Counted from the stretch's first letter, positions 45,005-54,348 are shown. The stretch is 64,000 nucleotides of DNA from Bacteroidales bacterium (GCA_016744655.1 JADGDY010000001.1:60912-124911); one strand, 5' to 3'. Numbers and translations are program-made. The notes: generated by a model not told the origin, from the letters alone.

Positions 45005-46261
45005 ATGATTAAAACAATTCCGGAATGGGAAGATTTAATTGTTGAAATGAGTAAAAATTCAAATTCAATAGCCTATGGTGTTGCTAATTCTAAGGGTGAA
45101 TTTTTAATGGCTAACGAAACATTATGTCAATATTTAGGGACTACAGAGAATGATTTTAATCCTCAGAACAAACTTGTAAATCCCAATTTCCAAACTATTC
45201 TTTCCCTTAAAAGTGAATCGGAGCTAATTTTCGAGGGGATGTTAACCATTGGTAATCATGTTGATAAGAATTATGTGCTTCACTCAAAAATATTTAAACG
45301 GAATAAAGCTTTCCTCATATTTGCAGAAGCTGATGTTTTTCAATTATTCGAAGAGAATGGAAAAATGAGCGCATTGAATCAAGAAGTGAACAATCTTCAG
45401 CGTCAACTAATTAAAGAAAAAAGGATGCTCCAGCAAACTTTTGATCAACTAAAAGAAACTCAACAAATGCTTATTCATTCTGAAAAGATGAATGCGCTTG
45501 GTCAGATGATTGCTGGTGTGGCACATGAAATAAACAATCCCATAGCATTTGTAACTAATAATCTTTATGAACTAGAGAAATCATCTAAAGAGTTTATTGG
45601 AGCCTATGAAAACTTAGAGACAGAAGTACATAATAAAGCCTCCTCAGAATTGAAAACCATAGTGCAGAAAATACGAGAGGATAATGACATTGACTACCTA
45701 AGTGAAGATATTGGAGATATAATAACAGAATCTAAGTCAGGAGTAGAAAGAGTAAAAATAATTGTGGAGGATCTACGTAATTTTTCTCGTCTTGATGAAT
45801 CTGAGCTTAAAAATATAGATTTAATTAAAAATATACACTCCACTTTAACTCTTGTGAAGTCAGAAATATCAAAGAAGAACATTGTTTTCGATTTTATTTC
45901 TGAGAAACAGGTTATGCTCGACTGCTTTCCTGGCCAGCTCAACCAAGCCATACTAAATGTTTTGGTTAATGCTATTCAGGCTGTTAAAGAAAATGGTGAA
46001 ATATCACTTTCAATAAAACAAGATCATCAACATGTTTCTATACTTGTTGAAGATAATGGAGTAGGAATGAATAAAGAAGAACAATCAAAAATGTTTGATC
46101 CTTTTTATACCACAAAACCCATAGGAACAGGAACAGGTTTGGGTTTAAGTATTAGCTATAAAATAATTACAGAATTACATAAAGGAAAAATAATGGTAGA
46201 ATCAGCTCTTAATAAGGGAACTATTATTACAATTGAAATACCCAAAAAAATCAATCTATGA
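45005..46261 (+). CDS. Soluble sensor histidine kinase with PAS-like domain
   Basis: A 418-residue cytosolic kinase. The start at 45005 (MIKTIPEWEDL) replaces a longer frame that begins inside the upstream gene. Residues about 15-112 are PAS-like (GVANSKGEFLMANETLCQYLGT), residues 118-160 a coiled coil, then the dimerisation domain with H174 in GVAHEINNPIAF and the ATPase domain (LNVLVNAIQAV, VEDNGVGM, GTGTGLGLS). There is no membrane segment, so the input must be cytosolic, matching the B12 sensor two genes upstream. It overlaps the next gene by 4 bases. Confidence 0.87.
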   Translation: MIKTIPEWEDLIVEMSKNSNSIAYGVANSKGEFLMANETLCQYLGTTENDFNPQNKLVNPNFQTILSLKSESELIFEGMLTIGNHVDKNYVLHSKIFKRNKAFLIFAEADVFQLFEENGKMSALNQEVNNLQRQLIKEKRMLQQTFDQLKETQQMLIHSEKMNALGQMIAGVAHEINNPIAFVTNNLYELEKSSKEFIGAYENLETEVHNKASSELKTIVQKIREDNDIDYLSEDIGDIITESKSGVERVKIIVEDLRNFSRLDESELKNIDLIKNIHSTLTLVKSEISKKNIVFDFISEKQVMLDCFPGQLNQAILNVLVNAIQAVKENGEISLSIKQDHQHVSILVEDNGVGMNKEEQSKMFDPFYTTKPIGTGTGLGLSISYKIITELHKGKIMVESALNKGTIITIEIPKKINL

Positions 46262-47454
46262 AGAAGAATAATCAGTCTAAATATGAGCATAATCTTCTTG
46301 TAATTGACGATGAGGTTGAAATAACCAAATCACTTTTTAGACAATTTAGAAGAAAATATAATGTATTTATTGCCAACAGTGCTGAAGAGGCTTTACCTAT
46401 TTTGGAGGACAATGACATACAAGTGGTTTTATCAGACCAACGTATGCCCGGAATGAGTGGTATTACCTTTTTTAGTTCTATTAAAGATAAATATCCCGAT
46501 GCTCTTAAAATGATCTTGACAGGATATTCTGATATAGATGCGGTAATTGAAGCTATTAATGAAGGCCAAGTATTTAGATATTTAACGAAGCCATGGAACC
46601 CAATGGAGCTTAATTTAGCCATTGAGGAGGCTTTTGAACGCCATGAACTGATCAGTAACAATAAAGTCCTTCTTGGCAAACTAAAAGAAGCCAATTCGAG
46701 TTTAGAAAGAAAGGTAGTTGAGAGAACTCAAGAGCTAGAAAAAGCAAATGGAGATTTAACCAAGCTCAACCTTGAGAAAAATAAATACCTCGGAATAGTA
46801 GCCCACGATTTAAGGAACCCAATTGGTAATGCATTGTCTTTTGCCAAACTATTAATCTCCGACTATACCGACTTTACCCAAACACAGCATCTTAAATATC
46901 TAAAAGTCATTAATGAACGATGTTATTATGCGCTAAACTTAATTGAAAGCTTTTTAGATGTTTCAAAAATAGAATCTGGGATATTAGATTTAAACCTAGA
47001 TCAATATGAATACTATGAATTTGTGAGATCATGTATCGCACAAAATGAGTTATTTGCGAATAAAAAATCACAAGAAATAGTTTTCAACTGTGAATGCCCC
47101 AAAACCTATATTTCTTTCGATAAAAACAAAATGGAACAGGTAATGAGTAATTTAATTAGTAATGCCATAAAATACTCTAATTCAGCTAAAAAGATTTGGG
47201 TGAAAATTCAAATTGAAAATGGCCACATGAAAACCCAAGTTAAAGATGAAGGCCAAGGAATTCCTGAAAATGAATTACCAAATGTGTTTAAAGCTTATAG
47301 AACCACCTCTTCTAAGCCAACTGACGATGAAAAATCAACAGGTTTAGGACTGGCTATAGTGAAAAAAATTGTAGAAGCTCATAACGGAAGTATCTCTGTG
47401 AAAAGCACATTAAATATTGGTTCTGAATTTGTTTTTACTCTACCATTATCATAA
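46258..47454 (+). CDS. Receiver-histidine kinase hybrid
   Basis: A 398-residue cytosolic protein. An N-terminal receiver domain has the acidic pair in LLVIDDE, phospho-acceptor D60 (VVLSDQRMPGMSG), and the Lys in YLTKPW. A coiled coil (LLGKLKEANSSLERKVVERTQELEKANGDL) leads to a kinase with H183 (IVAHDLRNPIGN), an N-box (QVMSNLISNAIKYS) and G-boxes (VKDEGQGIPE, STGLGLAIVKK). It overlaps the upstream kinase by 4 bases, so a phosphorelay from that kinase to D60 that controls its own kinase part is likely. No DNA-binding output exists in this operon. Confidence 0.88.
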   Translation: MKKNNQSKYEHNLLVIDDEVEITKSLFRQFRRKYNVFIANSAEEALPILEDNDIQVVLSDQRMPGMSGITFFSSIKDKYPDALKMILTGYSDIDAVIEAINEGQVFRYLTKPWNPMELNLAIEEAFERHELISNNKVLLGKLKEANSSLERKVVERTQELEKANGDLTKLNLEKNKYLGIVAHDLRNPIGNALSFAKLLISDYTDFTQTQHLKYLKVINERCYYALNLIESFLDVSKIESGILDLNLDQYEYYEFVRSCIAQNELFANKKSQEIVFNCECPKTYISFDKNKMEQVMSNLISNAIKYSNSAKKIWVKIQIENGHMKTQVKDEGQGIPENELPNVFKAYRTTSSKPTDDEKSTGLGLAIVKKIVEAHNGSISVKSTLNIGSEFVFTLPLS

Positions 47455-47464
47455 GAATGACGTA

Positions 47465-48187
47465 CTAAGAAATATTTAATTGTTGTATAAATCCATCTCT
47501 ATAGGTTTTACTAAGAGGAATACACTCCTTCCCTATCATTACCAATTCTTGTTCAAAAGCATCTACATGTTTTATATTTACTGCATATCCTCTATGCACA
47601 CGAATAAAATAAGTGCCTAATTTTGTAATATATTCGTTTAAACTTCCTCTAACTAAAAACGTTTTTCCTCCTTTTGTGAAAATCTCAACATAAACGTGAT
47701 CACTTTTCACGTATAATATATCATCGAACTCAACTTTAATAAATAGGTTCTTCTGCTTTATAAAAAGTGCATTTTGTTTATTGTGTTTTATTGTAGATAG
47801 ATGCTCTTTATTCTGATTGAAATTAGACAATGCAATTTCTATTGAGGTATACAACTCATCTTTGCTAAAAGGCTTCACTAAATATGCCGATGGGGATACT
47901 TCTTTGGCTCGTCCAACGGTTTGAGAATCGGAATTAGAGGTTAAAAATATAAAGGGAATATTATAGTTGGCCTTAATATTCTGAGCAATGTCAATTCCAT
48001 CCTTTTTACCAGAAAGCTGAATATCAAGAATAGCCAAATCTGGCTGAAATTCTTGAATGGTTTCGATGGCTTCGGAATAAGTAATGGCTGGTTCCGAAAC
48101 CTCATAACCTAAATCCTCTAAGGCTTCGCAAATATTATCTGCAATGATAATCTCATCTTCAACAACTAAAATTCTAACTTTCCCCAT
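47465..48187 (-). CDS. LytTR response regulator
   Basis: A 240-residue response regulator. The receiver domain (1-120) has VVEDE, phospho-acceptor Asp in LAILDIQLSGKKDG, LTSNSD and the Lys in AYLVKPF. The LytTR DNA-binding domain (about 140-240) has LFIKVEFDDILYVKSDHVYVEI, LVRGSLNEY and FIRVHRGYAVNIKHV. It should bind short direct repeats. It converges on the cobalamin-sensor operon with only 10 bases between stops and lies 50 bases after the TPR kinase, its probable partner. It starts 4 bases after a -7 element, so it also has its own promoter. Confidence 0.9.
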   Translation of the reverse strand: MGKVRILVVEDEIIIADNICEALEDLGYEVSEPAITYSEAIETIQEFQPDLAILDIQLSGKKDGIDIAQNIKANYNIPFIFLTSNSDSQTVGRAKEVSPSAYLVKPFSKDELYTSIEIALSNFNQNKEHLSTIKHNKQNALFIKQKNLFIKVEFDDILYVKSDHVYVEIFTKGGKTFLVRGSLNEYITKLGTYFIRVHRGYAVNIKHVDAFEQELVMIGKECIPLSKTYRDGFIQQLNIS

Positions 48188-48191
48188 GTGG

Positions 48192-48199
48192 CAAAATTA
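48192..48199 (-). promoter_or_regulatory. -7 element directly in front of the LytTR regulator
   Basis: CAAAATTA on the plus strand reads TAATTTTG on the minus strand, a full match ending 4 bases before the ATG. It implies an additional, leaderless transcript for the regulator within the kinase-regulator pair. Confidence 0.5.
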
Positions 48200-48237
48200 C
48201 AATATTTCTGCCATGTCATGTTTAAAATACACCAATT

Positions 48238-50301
48238 TTATTCAGCTAATCGCCTATGTTCTGTATTTTTAAACTGCACTTTAAATACACTGCCATTATC
48301 ATTCAGACACTCAAAAGAACCATGCAACTGTTTTGACAATCTTTTAACCAACCTTAAACCTAGACTTTTAACCTTTTTTAGATCTAGGTCTTCTGGTAAT
48401 CCCTTACCATTATCCTTAACCAAAAGTAAATAGTTACCCTCCTCATGTTTTGTAATAGAAATAAACAGAGAATTCTCCTTTGATTCAGAAAATGCATATT
48501 TAAAAGAGTTTGTAATCAACTCATTAAGGATTAATCCCAAAGGAATTGCTGTATCAATATCAAAATGCATATTATCTATTTCTAATTTGATATTTACCGT
48601 TTCTTGTTGAGAATAAATGGAACGAATTTCATTAGCCAATAACGAACAATATTCGTGGAAATCAATGGTGGTTAAGTCTTTGTTCTGATATAATTTCTGA
48701 TGTATTAAAGCCATTGCTTTTACTCTTTCTTGCCCTTCATGTATACTTTTTAAAGCTGTTTCATCTTGAATTTCTTTAGACTGTAATTGTAATAAACTCG
48801 AAACCAGCTGTAAACTATTTTTTACTCTATGGTGGATCTCTTTTAAGAGTAATTCTTTTTCCTCGAGAGAATTATTAATAATGCTATTCTTTTCTTGAAG
48901 AACTATTTTTTGATTTCTTTTTCTTCTGGCATATACGAAGATAAATAAGGCCAAAAGAGCAACTACAATTAAAATAAATACAATTACAATTTTAGATTGC
49001 TTTTGATATTGTATTTCTTGATCATGCTCAAATTCTAATTCCTGATTGATTCTGAGCTGATTTAAACTGTCCTTAATTCTTTCCTCTTTAAACTTAAAAG
49101 ACATATCCAACTGAGTAAACTCTTTAATTTTTTCCTCATTTTTCAAACTATCACTGAGTACTAAATATTCTTCTAAATATTTCAGAGCAATACTGCTCTT
49201 ATTTAATTCTTTGTAGAGGTTTGTGAGGGTTATTGTTAGCGTTAATAGCTCTGTCTTGTAATCATATTTATGAGCAATTCTATATCCATTTTTAAGTGTT
49301 TCTTCAGCCTTTTCAAACTGACCTAAAAGCATATAAGATTCCCCTAAAATATGTGAAACACTCGAAAATTGTCTAAGATCGTCATATTCAAGAGCAATAA
49401 GATTACCCATCTCGCCATACTCGATTACCTTTCTGTGATTGGGTGGAGTAGAGTGAGAATAATGATAGGCAAGAACTGAATAATAACCGCATAATCCTAA
49501 AGGATAATTTGTCTTTTCATAGATTATTTTCGCCTTTTCCAGAGCTTCGAAACCATTTTTTTCTTCTCCCAGTTCAAAATACACTTCGGAAAGATTATTA
49601 TAAACCATCCCTAAGTTTTTACTTATATCTAATTGCTCAAGAATCTCTATCGCTTTTAGGTAAGATTCTTTTTCCTTTTCAATATCTTCGGTATTTCTAT
49701 AAACTAAACCTATTTTGTTGGTCAAATTCCCAACATTCATTAATTGTCCTAATTCTTCAAAACTAGCAACAGCAATTTTAAAATGTTTTAATGCATTATA
49801 ATTATCGCCTATCTTAGAATACATAAATCCAAGATGGTCGTTACCCAAAGCATACCAAAACTTTGAATCTGTATCTTTTAAAATATTAATGCCAACCAGG
49901 TAGTTTTTTATAGCAGCATTGGTTTTTCCTTGTAGTTTTAATTGATGAGCAAGTCGAATCGACTTCTCCCCAATACTAACAGTGTCGTGAATAAGTCTAT
50001 AATTAACTATTGCTTTCTCGAAATAATAATTTGAAGAGTCGATATTTCCCTCAATTGCAAGGTAGCTCCCATAATAGTAATTTGCAGGTGCTAAATACTT
50101 TGGATCAGATATACTAGAGGAAGTTTGCATGAGTTCCTTTGATAATATCAGAACTGAATCATTTTTATTCTCAGAAAAACACCTCATTAATTTTGAAAGG
50201 CTTAGGGCCATCTCATTCTCCACATTCCTTTCTGTTGAAAAAGATATTTTTAATAAAAAAAGTGAAAGAAAAAACACAAATAACAATTTTAATCGCATCA
50301 T
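48238..50301 (-). CDS. TPR-containing membrane sensor histidine kinase (HisKA_2 type)
   Basis: A 687-residue sensor. A signal peptide or first helix (RLKLLFVFFLSLFLLKISF) is followed by six or more tetratricopeptide repeats in the periplasm (for example DHLGFMYSKIGDNYNALKHFKIA, MVYNNLSEVYFELGEEKNG), a membrane helix at about 438-457, and a cytosolic kinase. Its histidine motif EIHHRVKNSLQLVSSLLQLQ is of the HisKA_2 type, followed by LILNELITNSFKYAF and a short ATPase domain ending in VQFKN. Bacteroidota often pair such kinases with LytTR regulators, as here. A second ATG three bases in is equally possible. Confidence 0.9.
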   Translation of the reverse strand: MMRLKLLFVFFLSLFLLKISFSTERNVENEMALSLSKLMRCFSENKNDSVLILSKELMQTSSSISDPKYLAPANYYYGSYLAIEGNIDSSNYYFEKAIVNYRLIHDTVSIGEKSIRLAHQLKLQGKTNAAIKNYLVGINILKDTDSKFWYALGNDHLGFMYSKIGDNYNALKHFKIAVASFEELGQLMNVGNLTNKIGLVYRNTEDIEKEKESYLKAIEILEQLDISKNLGMVYNNLSEVYFELGEEKNGFEALEKAKIIYEKTNYPLGLCGYYSVLAYHYSHSTPPNHRKVIEYGEMGNLIALEYDDLRQFSSVSHILGESYMLLGQFEKAEETLKNGYRIAHKYDYKTELLTLTITLTNLYKELNKSSIALKYLEEYLVLSDSLKNEEKIKEFTQLDMSFKFKEERIKDSLNQLRINQELEFEHDQEIQYQKQSKIVIVFILIVVALLALFIFVYARRKRNQKIVLQEKNSIINNSLEEKELLLKEIHHRVKNSLQLVSSLLQLQSKEIQDETALKSIHEGQERVKAMALIHQKLYQNKDLTTIDFHEYCSLLANEIRSIYSQQETVNIKLEIDNMHFDIDTAIPLGLILNELITNSFKYAFSESKENSLFISITKHEEGNYLLLVKDNGKGLPEDLDLKKVKSLGLRLVKRLSKQLHGSFECLNDNGSVFKVQFKNTEHRRLAE

Positions 50302-50586
50302 ATTGTGATAGTTGGATTTTACAGATGACTCCTCATTTGTTTTTACGAAATTAGTAAATACAAGGTAATAACAAGTCTTAAAACAAACATTTTTTCATAT
50401 CCAATAAAATAGATACTAGAGCAAATCTAAAAGGATACATACATAAGTTTGTCAATAATTAACAGAAAACCAATTAATCAAACAAACCAAATTCGCTAGC
50501 ATTTACTTACCTTTGAAAAAAGATAAATAATCCATACTAAATTCAGCTAAATCAAGTCCAGTAATAAAAATACAACAATTGCTGTT

Positions 50587-52341
50587 TTGCCTTTTGTAAA
50601 TATGAGTAGCAACAAGGAAACCGAGTACTTCAGTGACGGAATCACTGAAGAAATCATTAATGCATTGGCCAAAGTTGAAAGCCTAAAAGTTACCTCTCGA
50701 ACCTCTTCTTTCTACTTTAAGAACAAGAAACAAAACATTAAAGAAATTGCCGAAAACCTAGGAGTTTCAACAATATTAGAAGGCAGCGTTAGACTATCAA
50801 ACAATATGATGAGAATAACCGCCCAGCTTATTCAGGCTGAGGAGGATTTTCATTTTTGGTCGGAGACTTGGGATAGAAAATTAGAGAATATTTTCGAAAT
50901 TCAAGATGAAGTTAGCTTAATCATTGCTGATAAATTACGTGAAGAATTTGGTCATTTAGAAATTCAAGAGCATTTAGTCAACAAGCAAACAGAGATTATA
51001 CAAGCCTATGAATACTCACTAAAAGCGAATTATCTGAGAAATCGATGGAATCCTGAAGATACCAACCAAGCCATTGCATTATATGAAAAAGCATTAGAGT
51101 TGGATCCAAAGCACTCTGAATCTTATATTGGTTTGGCTGATTGCTATAGCTTTTTAGGAACCACTGGGTTTCTGCCTTTTCAGGATGCTTGGGAAAAAAC
51201 TTATCAATTCACCCAGCTAGCCTTAAAACTAAATCCCAATTTGTCTGGGGTTCATTATCAGCTTTCTAATCAAGCATTTTTTATGGAATGTGATTATAAT
51301 AAATCGCTGAAAGAAATGAAAAGATCCATTGAGCTCAACCCCAATAATGCTGAAGCACAACAATTCATTTCCTTCCTTTATATTATTGCTGGAGAACAAA
51401 AGAAGTCAAAAAAACATTTGGATATAGCCAGAGCCATAAATCCATTATCAGAAGAAACCCAATTCTTTAATGGCTATTATCATTATATGATTGAGGATTA
51501 TGAAAAAGCCTTAAAACAGTTGAATAAATGCATTGAAGTTAATGACAAAAATATACCAGCCTATTCCATAAAACCACTTTGTTTGCTCAAACTTGGACTT
51601 TTCGATGAGCTTATAGATTTTCTTGAGCATATTCCGGAGGAAGTAGGAATACAAGGAGAAAAAACTGGTTCCTTAGCTTTAACTTATGCATTTAAAAGTG
51701 ACATAAAAAACACGATGAAGTATAAGAGTTTACTGGAAGAACAAGCAAAAGAAGTAAATGGTTTCACATCTGACTCCTTTCTTTTCTTGCTAAATGCTGT
51801 TCAGGGAAATAATGATGAAGCTTTTGAATGGGTAGAAAATGCAATAAAAAACAAATCGTCGCTTCTAATGCTTCGATATACTGACCCATTAGTACTCCCC
51901 ATAAAAACCGACCCTCGATATTTAACTTATAAAAAAGAAATATACAAGGTTAATCACGTGGATGATAGCCCTTCTAATAAGAAAAAATTACTTGATTCTA
52001 ATAAAGCTAAAATATATCATGACTTAGTATTGAAGCATATTCGGGAACAGCACCCCTACTTAGACTCCAACCTATCTCTCAGGTCTTTTGCCCAACAGAT
52101 AGGAATACACCCCAATCAACTCTCTTGGCTCCTCAACGAAAGCTTTGGAAAGAATTTTAATGAATTCATCAATCATTATCGAATTGAAACCTTTAAGTCC
52201 TTAGCTAAGAATCCTCAAAATGCTAATATTACAATATTGGGAATGGCTTACGATAGTGGTTTTAACTCTAAAACAGTGTTCAATACTTATTTTAAGAAAG
52301 AAACAGGATTAACTCCAAAGCAGTTCTTAAATCAAAAATAA
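50587..52341 (+). CDS. TPR regulator with FlgO/TolB-like N-terminus and AraC-type HTH
   Basis: About 584 residues. The N-terminal part (EYFSDGITEEIINALAKVESLKVTSRTSSFYFK, then GVSTILEGSVR) is the TolB/FlgO-like domain found in adenylate-cyclase-related TPR proteins. TPR repeats follow (about 130-450), and the last 100 residues are an AraC-type helix-turn-helix (LRSFAQQIGIHPNQLSWLLNE, GMAYDSGFNSKTVFNTYFKKETGLTP). The start is unusual: no ATG exists between the in-frame stop at 50548 and the ATG at 50602, yet the conserved IAVLPF strand is coded at 50578-50595. TTG at 50587 or another rare start must serve, or the N-terminus has been trimmed. Confidence 0.75.
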   Translation: MPFVNMSSNKETEYFSDGITEEIINALAKVESLKVTSRTSSFYFKNKKQNIKEIAENLGVSTILEGSVRLSNNMMRITAQLIQAEEDFHFWSETWDRKLENIFEIQDEVSLIIADKLREEFGHLEIQEHLVNKQTEIIQAYEYSLKANYLRNRWNPEDTNQAIALYEKALELDPKHSESYIGLADCYSFLGTTGFLPFQDAWEKTYQFTQLALKLNPNLSGVHYQLSNQAFFMECDYNKSLKEMKRSIELNPNNAEAQQFISFLYIIAGEQKKSKKHLDIARAINPLSEETQFFNGYYHYMIEDYEKALKQLNKCIEVNDKNIPAYSIKPLCLLKLGLFDELIDFLEHIPEEVGIQGEKTGSLALTYAFKSDIKNTMKYKSLLEEQAKEVNGFTSDSFLFLLNAVQGNNDEAFEWVENAIKNKSSLLMLRYTDPLVLPIKTDPRYLTYKKEIYKVNHVDDSPSNKKKLLDSNKAKIYHDLVLKHIREQHPYLDSNLSLRSFAQQIGIHPNQLSWLLNESFGKNFNEFINHYRIETFKSLAKNPQNANITILGMAYDSGFNSKTVFNTYFKKETGLTPKQFLNQK

Positions 52342-52407
52342 TGTTCCATAATGTATATAAACTAGTTCGGGATTATAATTTAGAACAATCACCTTCATGT
52401 CTTTACA

Positions 52408-52415
52408 TAATTTTG
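52408..52415 (+). promoter_or_regulatory. -7 promoter element of the alcohol dehydrogenase gene
   Basis: TAATTTTG is a full TAnnTTTG match, 27 bases before the ATG at 52443. No -33 TTTG is apparent at the usual distance. Confidence 0.5.
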
Positions 52416-52442
52416 CTGTCAGAAAATAAATAAACAAAACCT

Positions 52443-53420
52443 ATGAAAGCAGTAGAATATTATAAATATGGAACTCATGATGTTCTCCAATTAATAGAAG
52501 TAGAAAAGCCTAATCCAAAATCCAATGAAGTTTTGGTGAAAATTCATGCCACCACTGTAACAACTACGGAATGTAATTTTAGAATGGGAAAACCTTATAT
52601 GACAAGATTATTCACTGGATTTTCAAAGCCTAAACTAAAAAGATTGGGAGAAGAATTATCTGGTGAGATTGTGGAAATAGGAAATGCTGTAAGTAAATTT
52701 AAAGTTGGCGATTTGGTATTTGGAACGGCAGGGCCAGAATTTGGTGCTAATACAGAATATTTGTGTATTCCCGATGATGGTGTACTTTATCAGAAACCAG
52801 AAAATATAAATTTTGAGGAGGCTGCAGCTAGTGTGGATGGCTTTTTAACTGCACTTCCCTTTTTAAGGGATACAGGTGAAATAAAAAAAGGTCAAAAAGT
52901 ATTAATTAACGGAGCCTCAGGAAGTGTTGGTGCAGCGGCTGTACAAGTAGCCAAGTATTATGGTGCCATAGTAACAGGAGTTTGTAGTACCACAAATATG
53001 GACTTGGTAAAATCCATAGGAGCTGATCGCGTGATAGATTATACCAAAGAGGATTTTACTACAAACGAACAAAAATACGACCTCATATTTGATACCGTTG
53101 GAAAATTGACTTTTTCAAATGCTAAAAAAGCACTCACTAAACATGGTGTATTCTTAGAAGCAGCCATAGGATTAGGAGTGATTCCAAATGTGATTTTCTC
53201 TTCTGTTTTTGGCAAAAAGAAGGCGAAAATTGCGGCAACTGGACTAAGAAAGCCACATGAAAGACTTAAAGATCTTGAGTTACTCAAAGGTTTGATGGAA
53301 AACAAAACTATTATACCTGTGATAGATAGAACCTATCCATTAGAAGAAATCTCAAAAGCACATTCCTATGTGGACAAGGGTCATAAAAAGGGGAATGTAG
53401 TGATTCGAGTAGTGAAATAA
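52443..53420 (+). CDS. NAD(P)-dependent medium-chain dehydrogenase, quinone-oxidoreductase type
   Basis: A 325-residue MDR-superfamily oxidoreductase. Seen: a GroES-like start (VLVKIHATTVTTTECNFRMG), LGEELSGEIVEIGNAV, FEEAAASVDGFLTAL, and the Rossmann segment VLINGASGSVGAAAVQVAKYYGA. Structural-zinc cysteines are missing, so it belongs with the zinc-free quinone/enone reductases. It reduces an unknown carbonyl or quinone with NADPH. The YafY-type regulator 99 bases downstream is on the same strand with its own -7 element; whether it controls this gene is not known. Confidence 0.85.
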   Translation: MKAVEYYKYGTHDVLQLIEVEKPNPKSNEVLVKIHATTVTTTECNFRMGKPYMTRLFTGFSKPKLKRLGEELSGEIVEIGNAVSKFKVGDLVFGTAGPEFGANTEYLCIPDDGVLYQKPENINFEEAAASVDGFLTALPFLRDTGEIKKGQKVLINGASGSVGAAAVQVAKYYGAIVTGVCSTTNMDLVKSIGADRVIDYTKEDFTTNEQKYDLIFDTVGKLTFSNAKKALTKHGVFLEAAIGLGVIPNVIFSSVFGKKKAKIAATGLRKPHERLKDLELLKGLMENKTIIPVIDRTYPLEEISKAHSYVDKGHKKGNVVIRVVK

Positions 53421-53486
53421 TGAGATTTTAGAATCATTTCTTGTTTGTTTCATTGATTAAAATTTAGCTCTTTAGAGATTATCCCA

Positions 53487-53494
53487 TATCTTTG
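53487..53494 (+). promoter_or_regulatory. -7 promoter element of the WYL regulator gene
   Basis: TATCTTTG is a full match 25 bases before the ATG at 53520. Confidence 0.5.
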
Positions 53495-53519
53495 ATTCCT
53501 CAAGAAACAACTAGGAAGT

Positions 53520-54227
53520 ATGGAAGAGAAACCAAGACTTGCCAGGTTAACCGCTATTCTCACGCAATTGCAATCGAAAAGAATATTAACAGCAAAAGAG
53601 CTAGCTCAAAGGCATCAAGTAAGTACTAGAACCATTTATAGAGACATCAGGACATTGGAACAATCTGGGATTCCTATTATTACGGAAGATGGCAAAGGAT
53701 ATTCTTTAATGGAAGGTTTTAATCTTCCTCCCGTTATGTTTACCGAAGATGAAGCACATGCTCTCATTACAGCGGAGCAATTGGTTTTAAAAAACAAAGA
53801 CCAATCTTTTAGTCAACAATATCAAAGTGCGATTGCCAAAATTAAATCTACCTTCAGGCATAATCAAAAGGATAAAACTGAACTCCTTTCACAAAGAATA
53901 TATTTCCGTCAGAATATTGAAAACCATAAAACCAGTGAGTATTTAATGACCTTACAATCAGCCATTACAAATTCTAAACTGATTGATTTGAATTACCTAT
54001 CCTTAGAAAACAAAAGAAGCAAAAGAACCGTTGAACCCTTTGCTTTATATAGCACCCAAGATAATTGGCTTTTGATAGCAGTATGTAGATTGCGAAATGA
54101 CTTTAGAGCTTTCCGCTTAGATCAGATTCAAGAATTGCAATTGAGAAATGAAACCTTTGAACCACAAAAAATCACTCTCCAAGAGTATTTTGAAATTTGC
54201 CGTGAAAGAACAAGTAAAGGTATATAA
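53520..54227 (+). CDS. YafY-type HTH/WYL-domain transcriptional regulator
   Basis: A 235-residue regulator. The N-terminal winged helix (LTAILTQLQSKRILTAKELAQRHQVSTRTIYRDIRTLEQSGIPI) is of the HTH_11 type, followed by the wing GYSLMEGFNLPPVMFTEDEA. The C-terminal WYL domain (IDLNYLSLENKRSKRTVEPFALYSTQDNWLLIAVCRLRNDFRAFRLDQI) probably senses a ligand. It is short for the family, which often runs beyond 300 residues, but this small form is common in Bacteroidota. The target may be the adjacent oxidoreductase; that is inference. Confidence 0.88.
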   Translation: MEEKPRLARLTAILTQLQSKRILTAKELAQRHQVSTRTIYRDIRTLEQSGIPIITEDGKGYSLMEGFNLPPVMFTEDEAHALITAEQLVLKNKDQSFSQQYQSAIAKIKSTFRHNQKDKTELLSQRIYFRQNIENHKTSEYLMTLQSAITNSKLIDLNYLSLENKRSKRTVEPFALYSTQDNWLLIAVCRLRNDFRAFRLDQIQELQLRNETFEPQKITLQEYFEICRERTSKGI

Positions 54228-54348
54228 ACATACTTGTCAAACGATTAGCTAAACAATATCATTTTTTTATATATTCGCTTGTAAAATTACAATGAAGCTT
54301 AATTCATACCGCATTTATAAAAATTATCAAATAACTAATCATCTCGAT

